Shown here piece after piece: positions 31,517 through 41,159 of a stretch of DNA of 64,000 bases. The DNA lies in assembly GCA_949825045.1 (NCBI GenBank), contig OX463832.1, forward strand, positions 18,594,552 to 18,658,551, read 5' to 3'. Position 1 is the first letter of the stretch. Each line of letters begins with the position of its first letter. A model generated the notes under the pieces. That model saw only the letters and a program-made list of their open reading frames with translations. It had not been told where the DNA came from and ran no database searches. The position numbers and the translations under genes were made by a program. Origin of the DNA: Argyresthia goedartella (taxonomy: Eukaryota; Arthropoda; Insecta; Lepidoptera; Argyresthiidae).

Positions 31517-31626
31517 TTAATTAGGCATTAAAACTCTCGAGAGATATTATTATGAAACTCGCCTTCGGCTAGTTTCATTTTCGAGTTTTAATGCCCTCCA
31601 TTATGTAGCAGTCACATAAACTACTA
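31517..31626. mobile_element. Foldback module B, right part after the DIRS insertion
   Basis: TTAGGCATTAAAACTCTCGAG to CACATAAACTACTA. It joins 24326-24349 across the DIRS element to make a complete module B. Confidence 0.75.
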
Positions 31627-31627
31627 T

Positions 31628-31924
31628 TATCTACACACGTATCATAAATCCTCTTTACTGCGTACAAACACCGCACGTTACGATCAGCATAATGTAAAAA
31701 ACTCATTTCTTATCTGAAAAATTACACATTATGACCATAATGTGTAATTTTTATACATATTATGACATTCAAATTTCGAACGCCGACGCCCGCCTGCGTG
31801 CCGCCCCTAGTTTGTCTGTGAAGTTGGTACTACAGAACAAGCTAAACAACTGCAGAGCCACAATGCCGGTCAAACTTGCGGTTCCTGAACACATCAAAGA
31901 GAGCTTATGACATGTGTCTAGATA
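31628..31924. mobile_element. MITE module A, second copy in tandem
   Basis: TATCTACACACGTATCATAAATCC to TTATGACATGTGTCTAGATA. About 297 bp without the internal duplication found in the 23976 copy. Directly follows module B. Confidence 0.8.
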
Positions 31925-31925
31925 A

Positions 31926-32015
31926 ACTAGTGTATGTAACTGTACATAATTAGGCATTAAAACTCTCGAGTAGTATTAATGCCCTCCATTATGTAGCAGT
32001 CACATAAACTACTAT
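31926..32015. mobile_element. Foldback module B, short copy
   Basis: ACTAGTGTATGTAACTGTACATAATTAGGC to CACATAAACTACT with the centre deleted. Lies 29 bp before a zinc-finger exon. Confidence 0.7.
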
Positions 32016-32044
32016 TAAATTTGTAATATTTCGTCTCGTTTCAG

Positions 32045-32151
32045 TCCAACAAGCTGAAAGCCCACATGTCTGAGCATGAAGACGGCGCCACGTACCAATG
32101 TGACGCGTGCGGGAAACAGTTTGCGCGCAGGAAGAACATGATAATGCACAG
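32045..32151 (+). CDS. C2H2 zinc-finger gene, exon e
   Basis: Acceptor CGTTTCAG|TCCAAC, donor CACAG|GTAACT. It starts in phase 0, completing the finger begun in exon d (SNKLKAHMSEH), and encodes the next finger's Cys half and helix (YQCDACGKQFARRKNMIMH). It leaves after two bases of a codon; the exon at 33229 supplies the third and the second histidine, giving H-SRT-H. Both fingers built across introns have canonical spacing, strong evidence for these splice sites. A MITE array abuts the acceptor. Confidence 0.88.
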
Positions 32152-32159
32152 GTAACTAC

Positions 32160-32480
32160 AGGTTACTGGTAACAGGTAGCCTGTTAATGTCCCCACCGAG
32201 TTTGGGCGTCCACTCGGATACAAGTGAGATTGAGCCATACTCCACCACGCTGGCTCAGTGCAGGTTGATGGAGGGGTGTAGTGGCCAACCCGACTGTTTT
32301 AATGCCTGTGACGGGACCTACAGCTGAACGTGTCGTCTGAAACACGGAAGCGCCCGAAACAAATGCCACATAGAACGGGCACCCATCCAGTAACCGTCTC
32401 GGCCAGATGTTGTTACCTGCACGATTGTTTCCGATGTGGGAATACCCGCAAGGCCACCTTCTTACAACCAATCACTGTGC
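32160..32480. repeat. Dispersed repeat, non-coding
   Basis: Contains CTCCACCACGCTGGCTCAGTG and GGGACCTACAGCTGAACGTG, wording that I recall from dispersed lepidopteran repeats. No ORF with a recognisable domain. Confidence 0.4.
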
Positions 32481-32529
32481 GGAGCTTTTTAAATATTCCA
32501 AGGAAATAGGCTAAATTGCTGCGATAGAC

Positions 32530-32700
32530 ATCCATCTTAATGTCCCCGTCGAGGGGCACAGGCCTTTACCCGAATTCGTGTAAGATTGGCGACCTCTGCG
32601 GTGTAGTGGCCGAGACTGTGCTCCCCAAGCGAGAGGTCCCGGCTTCGAGTCCCGGCTAGAGATAGAAAAAAAAATGCTTCAGGTCTTGGATGTTTACATG
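32530..32700 (+). repeat. tRNA-derived SINE-like repeat
   Basis: GTAGTGGCCGAGACTGTGCTCC (A-box-like) followed by GGTCCCGGCTTCGAGTCCCGG (B box GGTTCGANTCC-like), then an A run. This is the layout of a tRNA-headed SINE; a complete tRNA is not formed. Confidence 0.55.
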
Positions 32701-32894
32701 CTTGTGACGTCCCTGTTTCCGGTTCCTTTGACACAGGGCATCCCAGTGTGGGGCCAGAAGCAATGTTTGCGCCTGTATGTAAATGTTATATATTGTTGTC
32801 ACGTTGGTGAAATCGTCATTGTAAGACCGCCATTGATTAGCGACTGAATGTAGATAATCATTCGCTGCATCCATCAAAGTTGAGTTGAAGCTTG

Positions 32895-32985
32895 ATAACA
32901 TAACATAGCGTCACGCCTTTTCCCATACGGGGTGGCAGAGGCACAACTGTGCCCACTTTGAGCCAGTTATGCAATACTCCATTTT
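32895..32985. repeat. Dispersed repeat (GTCACGCCTTTTCCCATAC family)
   Basis: GTCACGCCTTTTCCCATACGG through GGTGGCAGAGGCACAACTGTG. The same block is at 26055-26115 within the DIRS intron and a weaker one at about 25898-25935. Confidence 0.6.
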
Positions 32986-33094
32986 GCGTGACAGGGGGCT
33001 TGCCCATCCCCGCAGCAGTAATAAAGGTTTCCTCACGATGCTTTCCATCACTGTTAGAACGTCAGTATAAAGTACTTAAGATAAATTAATTATT

Positions 33095-33190
33095 TCATTG
33101 GTACATGGTCAGGAATCGAACCTGCATCTCCTGTGTGAGAAGCAAGACCACGGAGCTCTTTTTGAAGCTTGGTGGTTTGTTAATACTCGT
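33095..33190 (-). repeat. tRNA-like SINE fragment
   Basis: On the minus strand: GTGGTCTTGCTTCTCACACAGG followed by a B-box GGTTCGATTCC and GACCATG. Resembles a tRNA-derived SINE head near the 3' splice site of the next exon. Confidence 0.5.
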
Positions 33191-33228
33191 TTTCGTCCCG
33201 TGGTTCGTACAATGTATTTGTGTTGCAG

Positions 33229-33316
33229 TCGCACTCACATGGACAAGCGCTACCCTTGCAGCGTGTGCGGCAAACTCTTCAAAACCAAGAAAACTCGGTA
33301 CACACATAAGCGATAC
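33229..33316 (+). CDS. C2H2 zinc-finger gene, exon f
   Basis: Acceptor TGTGTTGCAG|TCGCAC, donor CGATAC|GTGAGT. The first base completes the codon from exon e, giving SRTHMDKRYPCSVCGKLF, i.e. the end of one finger, a linker and the next finger. It ends in phase 0 after THKRY; the second His is supplied by VH at the start of the next exon (34401). Typical C-x2-C-x12-H-x4-H results. Confidence 0.88.
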
Positions 33317-33577
33317 GTGAGTACACTGCTGTGTGTGTATGTGTGAGTGATGTTTTTTGGCACGACTTTAGCTGAAATTTGCATTTATTTAATTAAATTA
33401 AATTTACTACAATTAAATTTAAATACAAATTAGAACTTACATTTGTGCTAAAAAGTATCACATATTTTTTATGTAGCTTCTACGGTGTCCCACTGCTGGG
33501 TAAAGGCCTAAGCTAAGCTTTTATTTTATGCCATAAAAAAAAGTAAACCAGGGAGAAATACTCATATAGAAATCACA

Positions 33578-33720
33578 TGAAATAGTAGTTTATGTGACTG
33601 CTACATAATGTAGGGCATTAGTACTCGAGAGTGGGTTTATGAAACGAGCCGAAGGCAAGTTTCATAATAATATCACTCGAGAGTATTAATGCCTAATTAT
33701 GTACAGTTACATACATTAGT
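33578..33720. mobile_element. Foldback module B, inverted copy
   Basis: AGTAGTTTATGTGACTGCTAC to GTACAGTTACATACATTAGT with the complete centre (ACGAGCCGAAGGCAAGTTTC). Reverse orientation to the copy at 1134. Confidence 0.75.
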
Positions 33721-33721
33721 T

Positions 33722-33982
33722 TATCTACACACATATCAAGCTCTCTTGGTGTTTTCAGGAACCGCATGTTTGACCGGCATTGTGGGCTTAGCTTGTTTTG
33801 TAGTACCAACTTCACAGACAAACTAGGGGCGGCACGCAGTCGGGCGTCGGCGTTCGAAATTTGAATGTCATAATATGTAGAAAGATGAGAAATGAGTTTT
33901 TACCAAGTGGTTCAACATTATGCTGGTCGTAACGTGCGGTTTTTGTGCGCAGTAAAGAGGGTTTATGATACGTGTGTAGATA
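33722..33982. mobile_element. MITE module A, inverted copy
   Basis: TATCTACACACATATCAAGC to TTTATGATACGTGTGTAGATA, reverse orientation relative to 31628. Confirms that modules A and B move or duplicate together. Confidence 0.8.
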
Positions 33983-34400
33983 AATTATATAAAACTTTAA
34001 CCTTGGGTAGCCATAGATTTTCACATATTTACTTTTTTTTTATTTTTAAAAAAATTAATAAAATGAAATTAATAAAAAGAATTAATAAAATGAAATCCCC
34101 GACCCCCAGGTTAACCCGGAAACGATATCGTTTTTCCTCTACTATTCTAAATGGCTCGCGTTTATTTAACCGGTCCATTACCCGCGAGGCCTCGCGATTT
34201 CTAACTTATTCCTTGGTAATAAAATTCAAAATTTATAACGGGAAATGGCATAACCGCTCGAATGATCGCGATTTTTTGATGGGTCGCATAACGGGTAGTC
34301 GATCGAGGGGATAATATAGTAATTTAATTAATTACAAATACAAATTATCCTAGGACTTATGTACTAAACTGGACCCTAACGCCGGCCATTTTGTCGGCAG

Positions 34401-34472
34401 GTACACTCAGACTCCAAGGCCTCTTTGCCAGAGGCAATCATAAGGAGAGCGACATCTTCGGGAGTAAAGTAA
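34401..34472 (+). CDS. C2H2 zinc-finger gene, last exon 5' part, truncated by an LTR insertion
   Basis: Acceptor GTCGGCAG|GTACAC. The first codons, VHSDSKAS (34401-34424), complete the finger of exon f. The sequence then enters the Copia-like LTR, adds 15 LTR-encoded residues (LPEAIIRRATSSGVK) and stops at 34470-34472. Without the insertion, AS would join directly to KCKLCGKCF at 36174 in the same frame. The truncated product lacks the last finger and C-terminal tail. I infer loss or change of function in this allele unless the element is spliced out. Confidence 0.85.
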   Translation, partial: VHSDSKASLPEAIIRRATSSGVK

Positions 34473-34675
34473 AAGGCTTGAGATGCGCGCAAATACCAGA
34501 CTAGGCTAGACTACTTTATTATAGGGAATCCTAGCTTATATACTAGGTTGGTACATGTTATTAATGACGTGCATAAGACATAGTGCGTGATGAATATAAA
34601 TATACCTTATCTATGACGGTCGTCAACTTATCTTAACATTACGTGAAAATATGACTAACATAGTCGACCGGCACA
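34425..34675 (-). repeat. 3' LTR of the Copia-like element
   Basis: 251 bp; I count seven differences from the other LTR by eye (about 97% identity). Confidence 0.85.
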
Positions 34676-35916
34676 GATACTCCCCCCTTTAGGGAAAAAA
34701 ATAAATGAATGAACTTATAACAATGGAAAAAATCTATGTTAGGTACCACAAACTTATCAACTGCAATAATAACTAGTAGTATTTTAATAAACATAAAACC
34801 AGATCTTAATTGTGCATACTTTAACTTAATCTATTTTTATATATACGGAAAGTCATTGTTAAATAAAACTAGATAGTAATAGCGCATACTTCAACTTGAT
34901 CTAAACTTAGAAAAATAAAGGAACTACGGTTATGTGAATTCTACATAAGTTTAAAGAATTACTTTATATTTACCTACAGGCAAGTCTTGTGTCTGGCCGC
35001 ACACTACATAAAATAAACTAAAAACTGGAAAACAGAAAAACACTAGGAAAATGGGGCTTCGCGGTTAGTAAACTAACCTAACCTATAACTGGAAAAGATC
35101 CGCAGGAGAGTCGTCTGATGCTGCAGCCACCCATATTTTTCAGGAATCGATGAGTCAATTTACATCGCACGTCGTTGAAGTTGTAATCACTGTTTGTTTA
35201 TAATTGCAACCGTACCTACACAAGGATGATTGTGCTGAATCAGCGTCAGCATTAAATCTGTAACCTTGGCTGTAGGCAGTCAATGATCTCGTACGTCATA
35301 TGTACGTGCGTGCTCTTCACTCTTGAGTGAATATTAAGTTGTCGATTGATGAAATTTGTGTGCCTAAAAATCTTGGGATTTGGCAACATAGGGCACATCT
35401 TGTACACCAATCGTTTATATATATATCTCACTCTCTCTTCAGTGATTTGATTATTCTTCGTGCGATGTTCTTCCTGGATGATTTCAATATTCGTTGAATT
35501 AGGTATATCGATGATGTTTCAATACTGTTCTGGGGGCTGGAACGGCTTCCTATGTCTTGAACTTGAAAAAGCTGCTTGCTGTGAATGAATTTGCCGACGC
35601 GTTCGTTTTTGCTGGTGCGAGCTCCATTTTGATAAATCAGCAGTCGGCTGACTATCGGTTCATTATTCTTGCGGTATCTTGAGTTCGATGCGGGTAATCT
35701 TCAGTTGAAATAATTTATCTTTTGGCATCTGGTCCGTTTTCAATTTGGTCCGGTCATGGCTTGCTTGATGTCGTCTTGGTTGTCGGGGCTCGGCGATCTT
35801 GGACGAAGTGCTTCTTGCTTGCACTTCTAAGGTGGCAGCACATGGAGTTTTCTTCGCGGCTGGGTCCATGCTGCTATTACCGAAGGTTGCTGATGTTCAA
35901 AAGTCGGGTCACCACT

Positions 35917-36167
35917 TTGCCAGAGGCAATTATAAGGAGAGCGACATCTTCGGGAGTAAAGTAAAAGGCTTGAAATGCGCGCAAATACCAGACTAGACTA
36001 GACTACTTTATTATAGGGAATCCTAGCTTATATACTAGGTTGGTACATGTTATTAATGACGTGCATAAGACATAGTGCGTGATGAATATAAATATACCGT
36101 ATCTGTGACGGTCGTCAACTTATCTTAACATTACGTGAAAATATGTCGAACATAGTCGACCGGCACA
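35917..36167 (-). repeat. 5' LTR of the Copia-like element
   Basis: 251 bp, paired with 34425-34675. The PBS-like sequence is adjacent at 35903-35914. Confidence 0.85.
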
Positions 36168-36341
36168 GCCTCTAAGTGCAAGCTTTGCGGCAAGTGTTTT
36201 AAGACCGAGGGCCATCGCAGACAGCACATCCACTACTTTCACCTGCGGAACCCGTACCCGAAGAAGGCTCGTACAGAACACACAGAGGTTCTCCCTAGCA
36301 ATGGCCGCCGCGTGGATCTTGCCTCCGCCGGCCGATCCTGA
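36168..36341 (+). CDS. C2H2 zinc-finger gene, last exon 3' part, separated by the LTR insertion
   Basis: Beginning with the duplicated target GCCTCT (AS), then a complete last finger CKLCGKCFKTEGHRRQH followed by IHYFH, and a ~35-residue tail (NPYPKKARTEHTEV...) to TGA at 36339-36341. C-x2-C-x12-H-x4-H spacing is intact. The frame agrees with 34401-34424 once the 1743-bp element and one target copy are discounted, so this is a recent split. A candidate poly(A) signal AATAAA is at 36516-36521. Confidence 0.85.
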   Translation, partial: ASKCKLCGKCFKTEGHRRQHIHYFHLRNPYPKKARTEHTEVLPSNGRRVDLASAGRS

Positions 36342-36515
36342 ACGCGGTCTCCCTCTTACCTCAGACGCTTCTAATAAGCTATCTCTCTCTACTGCCATCC
36401 GATGAGCGACAGTTCCTGAGACGGAGCCGTTCTCTTTGACTGTTAACTCACACCATGTGTCGGCTTGCGGACACATAGGGTAGAATAGAACTGATCGTGT
36501 TAATTCCCTATTTCA

Positions 36516-36521
36516 AATAAA
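36516..36521 (+). terminator. Candidate poly(A) signal of the zinc-finger gene
   Basis: AATAAA about 175 bp after the stop codon, followed by more A/T-rich sequence. First canonical signal downstream. Confidence 0.5.
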
Positions 36522-36699
36522 AATACAATATTGACGAACATTGTAAAAAATGTTTTTTTTTTCTAATTTGTGATCGAAAGGAACTTAATTTTTCACTTTT
36601 CTCCAAAACGTATGGAGGAATGCAAAATAAAGTTGCTCCGATCAAGTAGGTGTCATAGTAAAAGTTGTTCAGAATGCTGTCGCTAGAATCCCCTTAAAA

Positions 36700-37500
36700 T
36701 TTGACCAAAACTTTTTGTAACATGCTGTATTACGGAACCGTCTCTGGAACGTACATGACACGTTCCATGTTCGTTCATTTCCAGCATAGTAGAAGCATAC
36801 CAGGTACAGCGAAGAAGCACAAGATCAACTACACGACACGTGATCTCGCCTTTGTTACCAGTAGGGAGTGAAGGGGCGTCCATTAATTATGTGAGGTGTT
36901 TAGGGGGGGAGGGGTTCGAGCCGAATATCACGTAATTTTAATATCCTGTTTAACAGACCCGTCTCTGGAACATATATGACACGTCCCATGTTCGTTAATT
37001 TCCAGCATAGTAGAAGCATACTAGGTACAGCGAAAAAGTACAAGGTCAAGTACAAGGTCAATTTTAAAAGAGATCTAATAAGCCCTTCTCCTCCCACAGT
37101 CGTCCAATGTAGAGAAGAGGCAAAAAATGACGTTTGCTAAGTATATGTAAATAAATTTGACTATCTGCAGTAATCATTAAATTTTACTTTGACTTACGAG
37201 TAGCGTGTGAGGGGGCGTTCATTAATTATGTGAGGTGTTTATGACGGGAGGGGGTCGAGCCGAATCTTACCAAATCTCACGTGGGGCAGAGGGGGGTTTC
37301 GGAAAATATCACGTAATATTTTCATTCTATATAACGGAACCGTCTCTGGAACGTAGATGACACGTTCCATGTTCGTTCATTTCCAGCATAGTAGAAGCAT
37401 ACCAGGTACAGTGTAGAAGCTCAAGGTCAACTACACGACACGTGATCTCGCCTTTGTTACCGTGTGTTGTTGTGTTGTGTGAGGGGGCGTCCATTCACTA
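36700..37500. repeat. Three diverged copies of a GGGGCGTCCATTAATTATGTGAGG repeat
   Basis: Copies near 36720-36915, 36940-37075 and 37205-37515 share CCGTCTCTGGAACGTA..GACACGTTCCATGTTCGTTCA, CAGCATAGTAGAAGCATAC and GGGGCGTCCATTAATTATG. The first two are joined to LINE-tail sequence at 37068-37195 that matches about 482-615. Non-coding. Confidence 0.7.
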
Positions 37501-37514
37501 TGTGAGGTTTTTAG

Positions 37515-37806
37515 GGAGGGAAGCCCCAGCTCCAGCGTATTTTACAGGAACTCAGCAATGCAAGCCTTGAGGTTGGACTTAAAATGAATCGTTCTAAAAC
37601 CTAGGCCATGACTAACAGTGTGAAACATAGGTTCGAGGTAGATGGGCAGATGGCATACATTATTTCGATGTGTAAGTTTACTTGGGCCAGATAGCCTCCT
37701 TCGAAAACATGCAGGATAAAGAAATCGAAAGACGCATGCATATCTACCGCCTGGAGGAGCTTCTGGTCCATGAAGGAATTTATGAAGGGTAAACTTACAC
37801 TGACCC
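37515..37806 (+). pseudogene. RTE-type LINE reverse transcriptase fragment, part 1
   Basis: A + strand frame with small defects: LEVGLKMNRSKT, a stop, AMTNSVKHRF, then DGQMAYII and SKDACIS...WRSFWSMKEFMKGK. It is the region after the catalytic box of RTE-clade LINEs, where SKT and WRKFWSLKE-type motifs are usual. It is cut at 37806 by the Gypsy element and continues at 58634 (LKRKLINMCILPILTYG). Confidence 0.75.
37803..37806. repeat. Left 4-bp TSD of Gypsy A
   Basis: ACCC, repeated at 58634-58637 outside the other LTR end. Confidence 0.75.
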
Positions 37807-38648
37807 TGTAACGGCACAAAGGCTAAGGTCGAGCCACCGCTATTCTATCTACCCAAAATGAGATGTCCCGATTTAGCTGTAAGATTTGTAAGTTAAGAAT
37901 GATAAGTCTGAATTTCTCGTTCGTTGAGAAGTTCGTTAGGCGTACAATAGTCGAACGAAGTTCGGTTCAGGAAGTTACAGTTTCAAGTTAGACAGAGAAA
38001 GCATATATGTCCGCGAGCCGGTAATTCGCATCAGTCAGCGGTGTATTGCGCCAGAACGATCGTTGTTATATTTTATGGGTGATGGTACCATCTGGTTTTT
38101 GTATATATGGGCGCTTGGAACTTTTTTTAGTGGTCGACCACAATTTATAATATTTGTTTGTGATATCGTATAGATATCCGTCGTAGTTTTACGACGTGAG
38201 TACTCAATGATATTTCATGTGCTCGCTAGTAGCGGCTTGTGGTGGTTCCAATTATATATTTGGTTCACGGCAATAACGATCCGAAAAGACCGGTTTACAC
38301 AATTGCGATTTGGTTTTCCGAAATGGGTTCTGAACTAGCGGTTACCTCAAAAGGTCCGTAACGTTTTGAAACCTTCAACTCTGCGCAATTTGAGCTGGAT
38401 GTTATCGAAACGTAGTCATTAGCGCTTTAGGTTTAGGAGATCTAACCCACACCATAGCGAAGTGCATAGTTTGATAAATACCGAACTATGAATTCCACTA
38501 GCCGCAGCACGTCCTCAACTGAGCCTAATCATATATACCGACTCAGCCTACACATTAGACCTCCAGCGAAATTTACATTTAATTTAAAGATGCAACTTGA
38601 ATCCAATCTGACCCAAGGCAAAGCAAAACACCTACCCGGTCCTAAACA
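37807..38648 (-). repeat. Gypsy A 3' LTR, distal part
   Basis: Matches 56398-57258 closely, apart from a short deletion near 37846 relative to the other copy and a few substitutions. Stops at TCCTAAACA where LINE B's T-tract starts. Confidence 0.9.
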
Positions 38649-38771
38649 TTTTTTTTTTTTATTTTGTTCATCACATAACAATACAATAGTTAAAAAAAAT
38701 AAACTAGACGCGCTTTAAACCTATTTGAGGTTTATGCTTGCACGAATGAGTCGCATTACAGCATTATAAAG

Positions 38772-40604
38772 TCATTCACTTGATCCCAATATATAGTGTT
38801 TTTTTAATAAATGTTTACAGGTCTTGTAGTTCTTTAAGATACTGTTTTGCAATGTATGCGGAAGCCTGTTTAATATGTTGGGTAGCGTATATTTCCACGT
38901 CCTTTTACCATATTCATTATTATATTTAGGTAGAACAAACATTGGTGTACTGTTTAGTTTGCGCAGTTTACTAAACCTAACTCTAGCAGTTAGGGACTCA
39001 ATGTGATGGTATTCCTCAAGTACTATTTGGTAATTAATTTTATTGTAAGCTGACATAATTCTGCAGTGCTTCAACAACCCTATTTCATCTTCTTTATATT
39101 TGTTTATTAAACATTTTGGGATAATTGTTTTAAGTATGCTTAGTTGAAGTTTGTATATTAAGTCAATGTTAGTTTTATATGTTCGACCATAACTACTGAG
39201 TCCATAACCTATTATTGATTCACCTAATGATAAGTACAACATTCTTAGTATATTATAAGGTAATTTAAATTTAAGGATAGAAAATTTAGCACGAAGTGAT
39301 CTCAATTTGTTACATATGTATTCTACCTGAGGTTTCCAATAAAGATGTTTATCAATGATGAGGCCCAGATAAGTATGCTGACTCACTAGTTCAAGTTTTT
39401 CACAGCTACATGAGACAGGCTGGTCATGCAAACATTGGTGGCTATGTGATACTACAGTTGGATCAGTAAGACATTTTATGTAGGGTGATCTTATATGCAA
39501 AAGTTTTGTTTTATTGGCATTAATAACAAGACCCATATCGTGTGCCCATTTGCATAGTAAGTCATAATTGTTTTGCATAATTCTCTGCGCCTCAAAAATG
39601 TCCCTACTGTGCGCAACCAAACATGTGTCATCAGCAAATTGGTACACGGAGCCGTTTTGGAAGAGACTGCACATGTCGTTAACGTAGACCAGATATTCTG
39701 TTGGTCCCAAGATTGAACCCTGGGCCGTTCCCTGTTCTGTGGGAATAGGATCGCTTGTGTACCCATTTACACTGACTAATGTATGTCTATTTTTATGATA
39801 ATCTCGAAACCATTCCAACATTGGGCCCCGCACACCAATCTGCTGCAACTTAGAAAAAAGCATATTATAATTTAAGACATCAAATGCCCTACTGAAGTCA
39901 ATGAAGACAACCAGCACCTGATTTCGATTATCCAGGTGATGGTTGACCTCATCGACAAATCGAGAAAGCAGCTGCGAGGTACTACGCCCTCTTTGAAACC
40001 CGTACTGTTTGTCATTAATTAATTTGTTCTTAGTTAAGAAATCTGTTATTTCGTTACCGAGGTATCTCTCAACTACTTTATCGACGCAAGATAATATTGT
40101 AATAGGCCTATAGTTGTCTACATTGCTATAGCAACCCTTTTTATGCACAGGTCTGATTATGCCTATTTTAAGCTGGTCAGGATAGAGTGACGTGGAAATA
40201 CACGCATTAATTAGGTGACTAATTACTGGAGTTATCTCTCCGCTTATACTTAATAAGTCTTTTACTCTTATGCTATCAATACCTGGACTTTTATTTTTAT
40301 TCATGCTTTTAATTATTTTATGTATTACTTTATTTGTTGCACACTTAAATCTGATTGAAATATTTGATTCCTTTTGATACGAATTATCTGATAACAACTT
40401 AACATCACAACTCGTGCTTAAATTTTTAATGTTATCTGAGAAACCATATGCAAATTTATCACAAATTGTTTTTAAATCATCCTTAAAATGTTTTAATATA
40501 ACGTCATCTAAGGACTTATAAATTTTACCACAGACACAGTTAATAATTTGCCATACTTTTTTTGAATTTTGAAAGTTATCAGATATAGTCTGTTTAATAT
40601 GCTT
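38772..40604 (-). CDS. LINE B ORF2, C-terminal part (reverse transcriptase)
   Basis: Continuous frame from the BEL junction (40604; KQTISDNFQNSKKVW) to stop at 38772. The RT carries KSPGIDSIRVKDL, NYRPITILSCVDKVVERY, KQYGFQRGRSTSQLL, FIDFSRAFDVLNY, QGTAQGSILGPTEYLVYVND and the catalytic QFADDTCLV. The C-terminal tail has YLGLIIDKHLYW and YGLSSYGRTYK. Together with 47289-48434 it makes one ORF of normal LINE length once the inserted BEL and its duplicated TGCTT are discounted. Confidence 0.88.
   Translation of the reverse strand, partial: KHIKQTISDNFQNSKKVWQIINCVCGKIYKSLDDVILKHFKDDLKTICDKFAYGFSDNIKNLSTSCDVKLLSDNSYQKESNISIRFKCATNKVIHKIIKSMNKNKSPGIDSIRVKDLLSISGEITPVISHLINACISTSLYPDQLKIGIIRPVHKKGCYSNVDNYRPITILSCVDKVVERYLGNEITDFLTKNKLINDKQYGFQRGRSTSQLLSRFVDEVNHHLDNRNQVLVVFIDFSRAFDVLNYNMLFSKLQQIGVRGPMLEWFRDYHKNRHTLVSVNGYTSDPIPTEQGTAQGSILGPTEYLVYVNDMCSLFQNGSVYQFADDTCLVAHSRDIFEAQRIMQNNYDLLCKWAHDMGLVINANKTKLLHIRSPYIKCLTDPTVVSHSHQCLHDQPVSCSCEKLELVSQHTYLGLIIDKHLYWKPQVEYICNKLRSLRAKFSILKFKLPYNILRMLYLSLGESIIGYGLSSYGRTYKTNIDLIYKLQLSILKTIIPKCLINKYKEDEIGLLKHCRIMSAYNKINYQIVLEEYHHIESLTARVRFSKLRKLNSTPMFVLPKYNNEYGKRTWKYTLPNILNRLPHTLQNSILKNYKTCKHLLKKHYILGSSE
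40600..40604. repeat. Left 5-bp TSD of the BEL element
   Basis: TGCTT, identical at 47284-47288. Confidence 0.9.
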
Positions 40605-41127
40605 TGTTCAGGCCTCTCGGCACCCAATGACCTCGCAGGGGCCCATAGCTACGAGGTAGCGTAGCGATCGGATGCCAAGAAGCAAGAACGTCGGCGATTC
40701 ACCGAGCTAAAGTAAATAGATTCTATCTGACCTGGTCTGTGCTTCGTTCCCGTCAAACTCCTGTCTCTCTGCAAGGCCTGGGTGCACCCTAGGCTCTTCT
40801 TGGTAGACAGGTTCTTCAGCCAACCAGGTATGGCTGGCAGGCCAGCTTCGACGCGCACAGTGTTCCAACACAGGTTGTGTTACGTAAATACGAACTTTAT
40901 CTGGTTCGGAGAACCACAATACACTCAGCTATAAGACAATCCTGAGGGGAGCCCGAATACAATTCCAGATGGCTTACGATTTAATTTCAATGCCCAAATC
41001 AATACGCGTCACATTGCGGGGGCTTTTCGTCTCTCAGATGTCAAAAAACTGCCCGGTTGGCAGCAACTGTCAAATTCAAAATGGCCGTTCCGAAACCATC
41101 GATCGAGTATCGATTTTGAATCGAACA
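40605..41127 (-). repeat. BEL 3' LTR
   Basis: TGTTCAGGCC...AATCGAACA in + view. Appears identical to 46761-47283. Confidence 0.92.
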
Positions 41128-41159
41128 ATCACCCGCCCGGACAGGCACCCACCTGTCCC

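Larger units (their letters stand above)
34425..36167 (-). mobile_element. Copia-like non-autonomous LTR element in the zinc-finger exon
   Basis: Two ~251-bp LTRs in direct orientation (34425-34675, 35917-36167) around ~1.24 kb. On the minus strand the LTR begins TGTGCCGGTCG. A primer-binding-site-like TGGTGACCCGAC lies just inside the 5' LTR (35903-35914), and a polypurine tract AAAGGGGGGAG just inside the 3' LTR (34680-34690). Target duplication is GCCTC(T) at 34419-34424 and 36168-36173. The short leader ORF (35663-35869) has no recognisable domain and no pol is present, so it is a TRIM/LARD-type element mobilised in trans. The superfamily assignment rests on the PPT and the 5-6-bp TSD. 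Confidence 0.85.

Noticed and set aside
32536..32680. Functional tRNA gene
   Set aside because: A and B box-like blocks are present but the acceptor and anticodon stems do not form, and an A run follows. SINE head more likely.
24000..34000. CRISPR array or prokaryotic mobile elements
   Set aside because: Repeats are MITEs with inverted ends and no regular spacers. Introns, poly(A) tails and LINEs show a eukaryotic genome.
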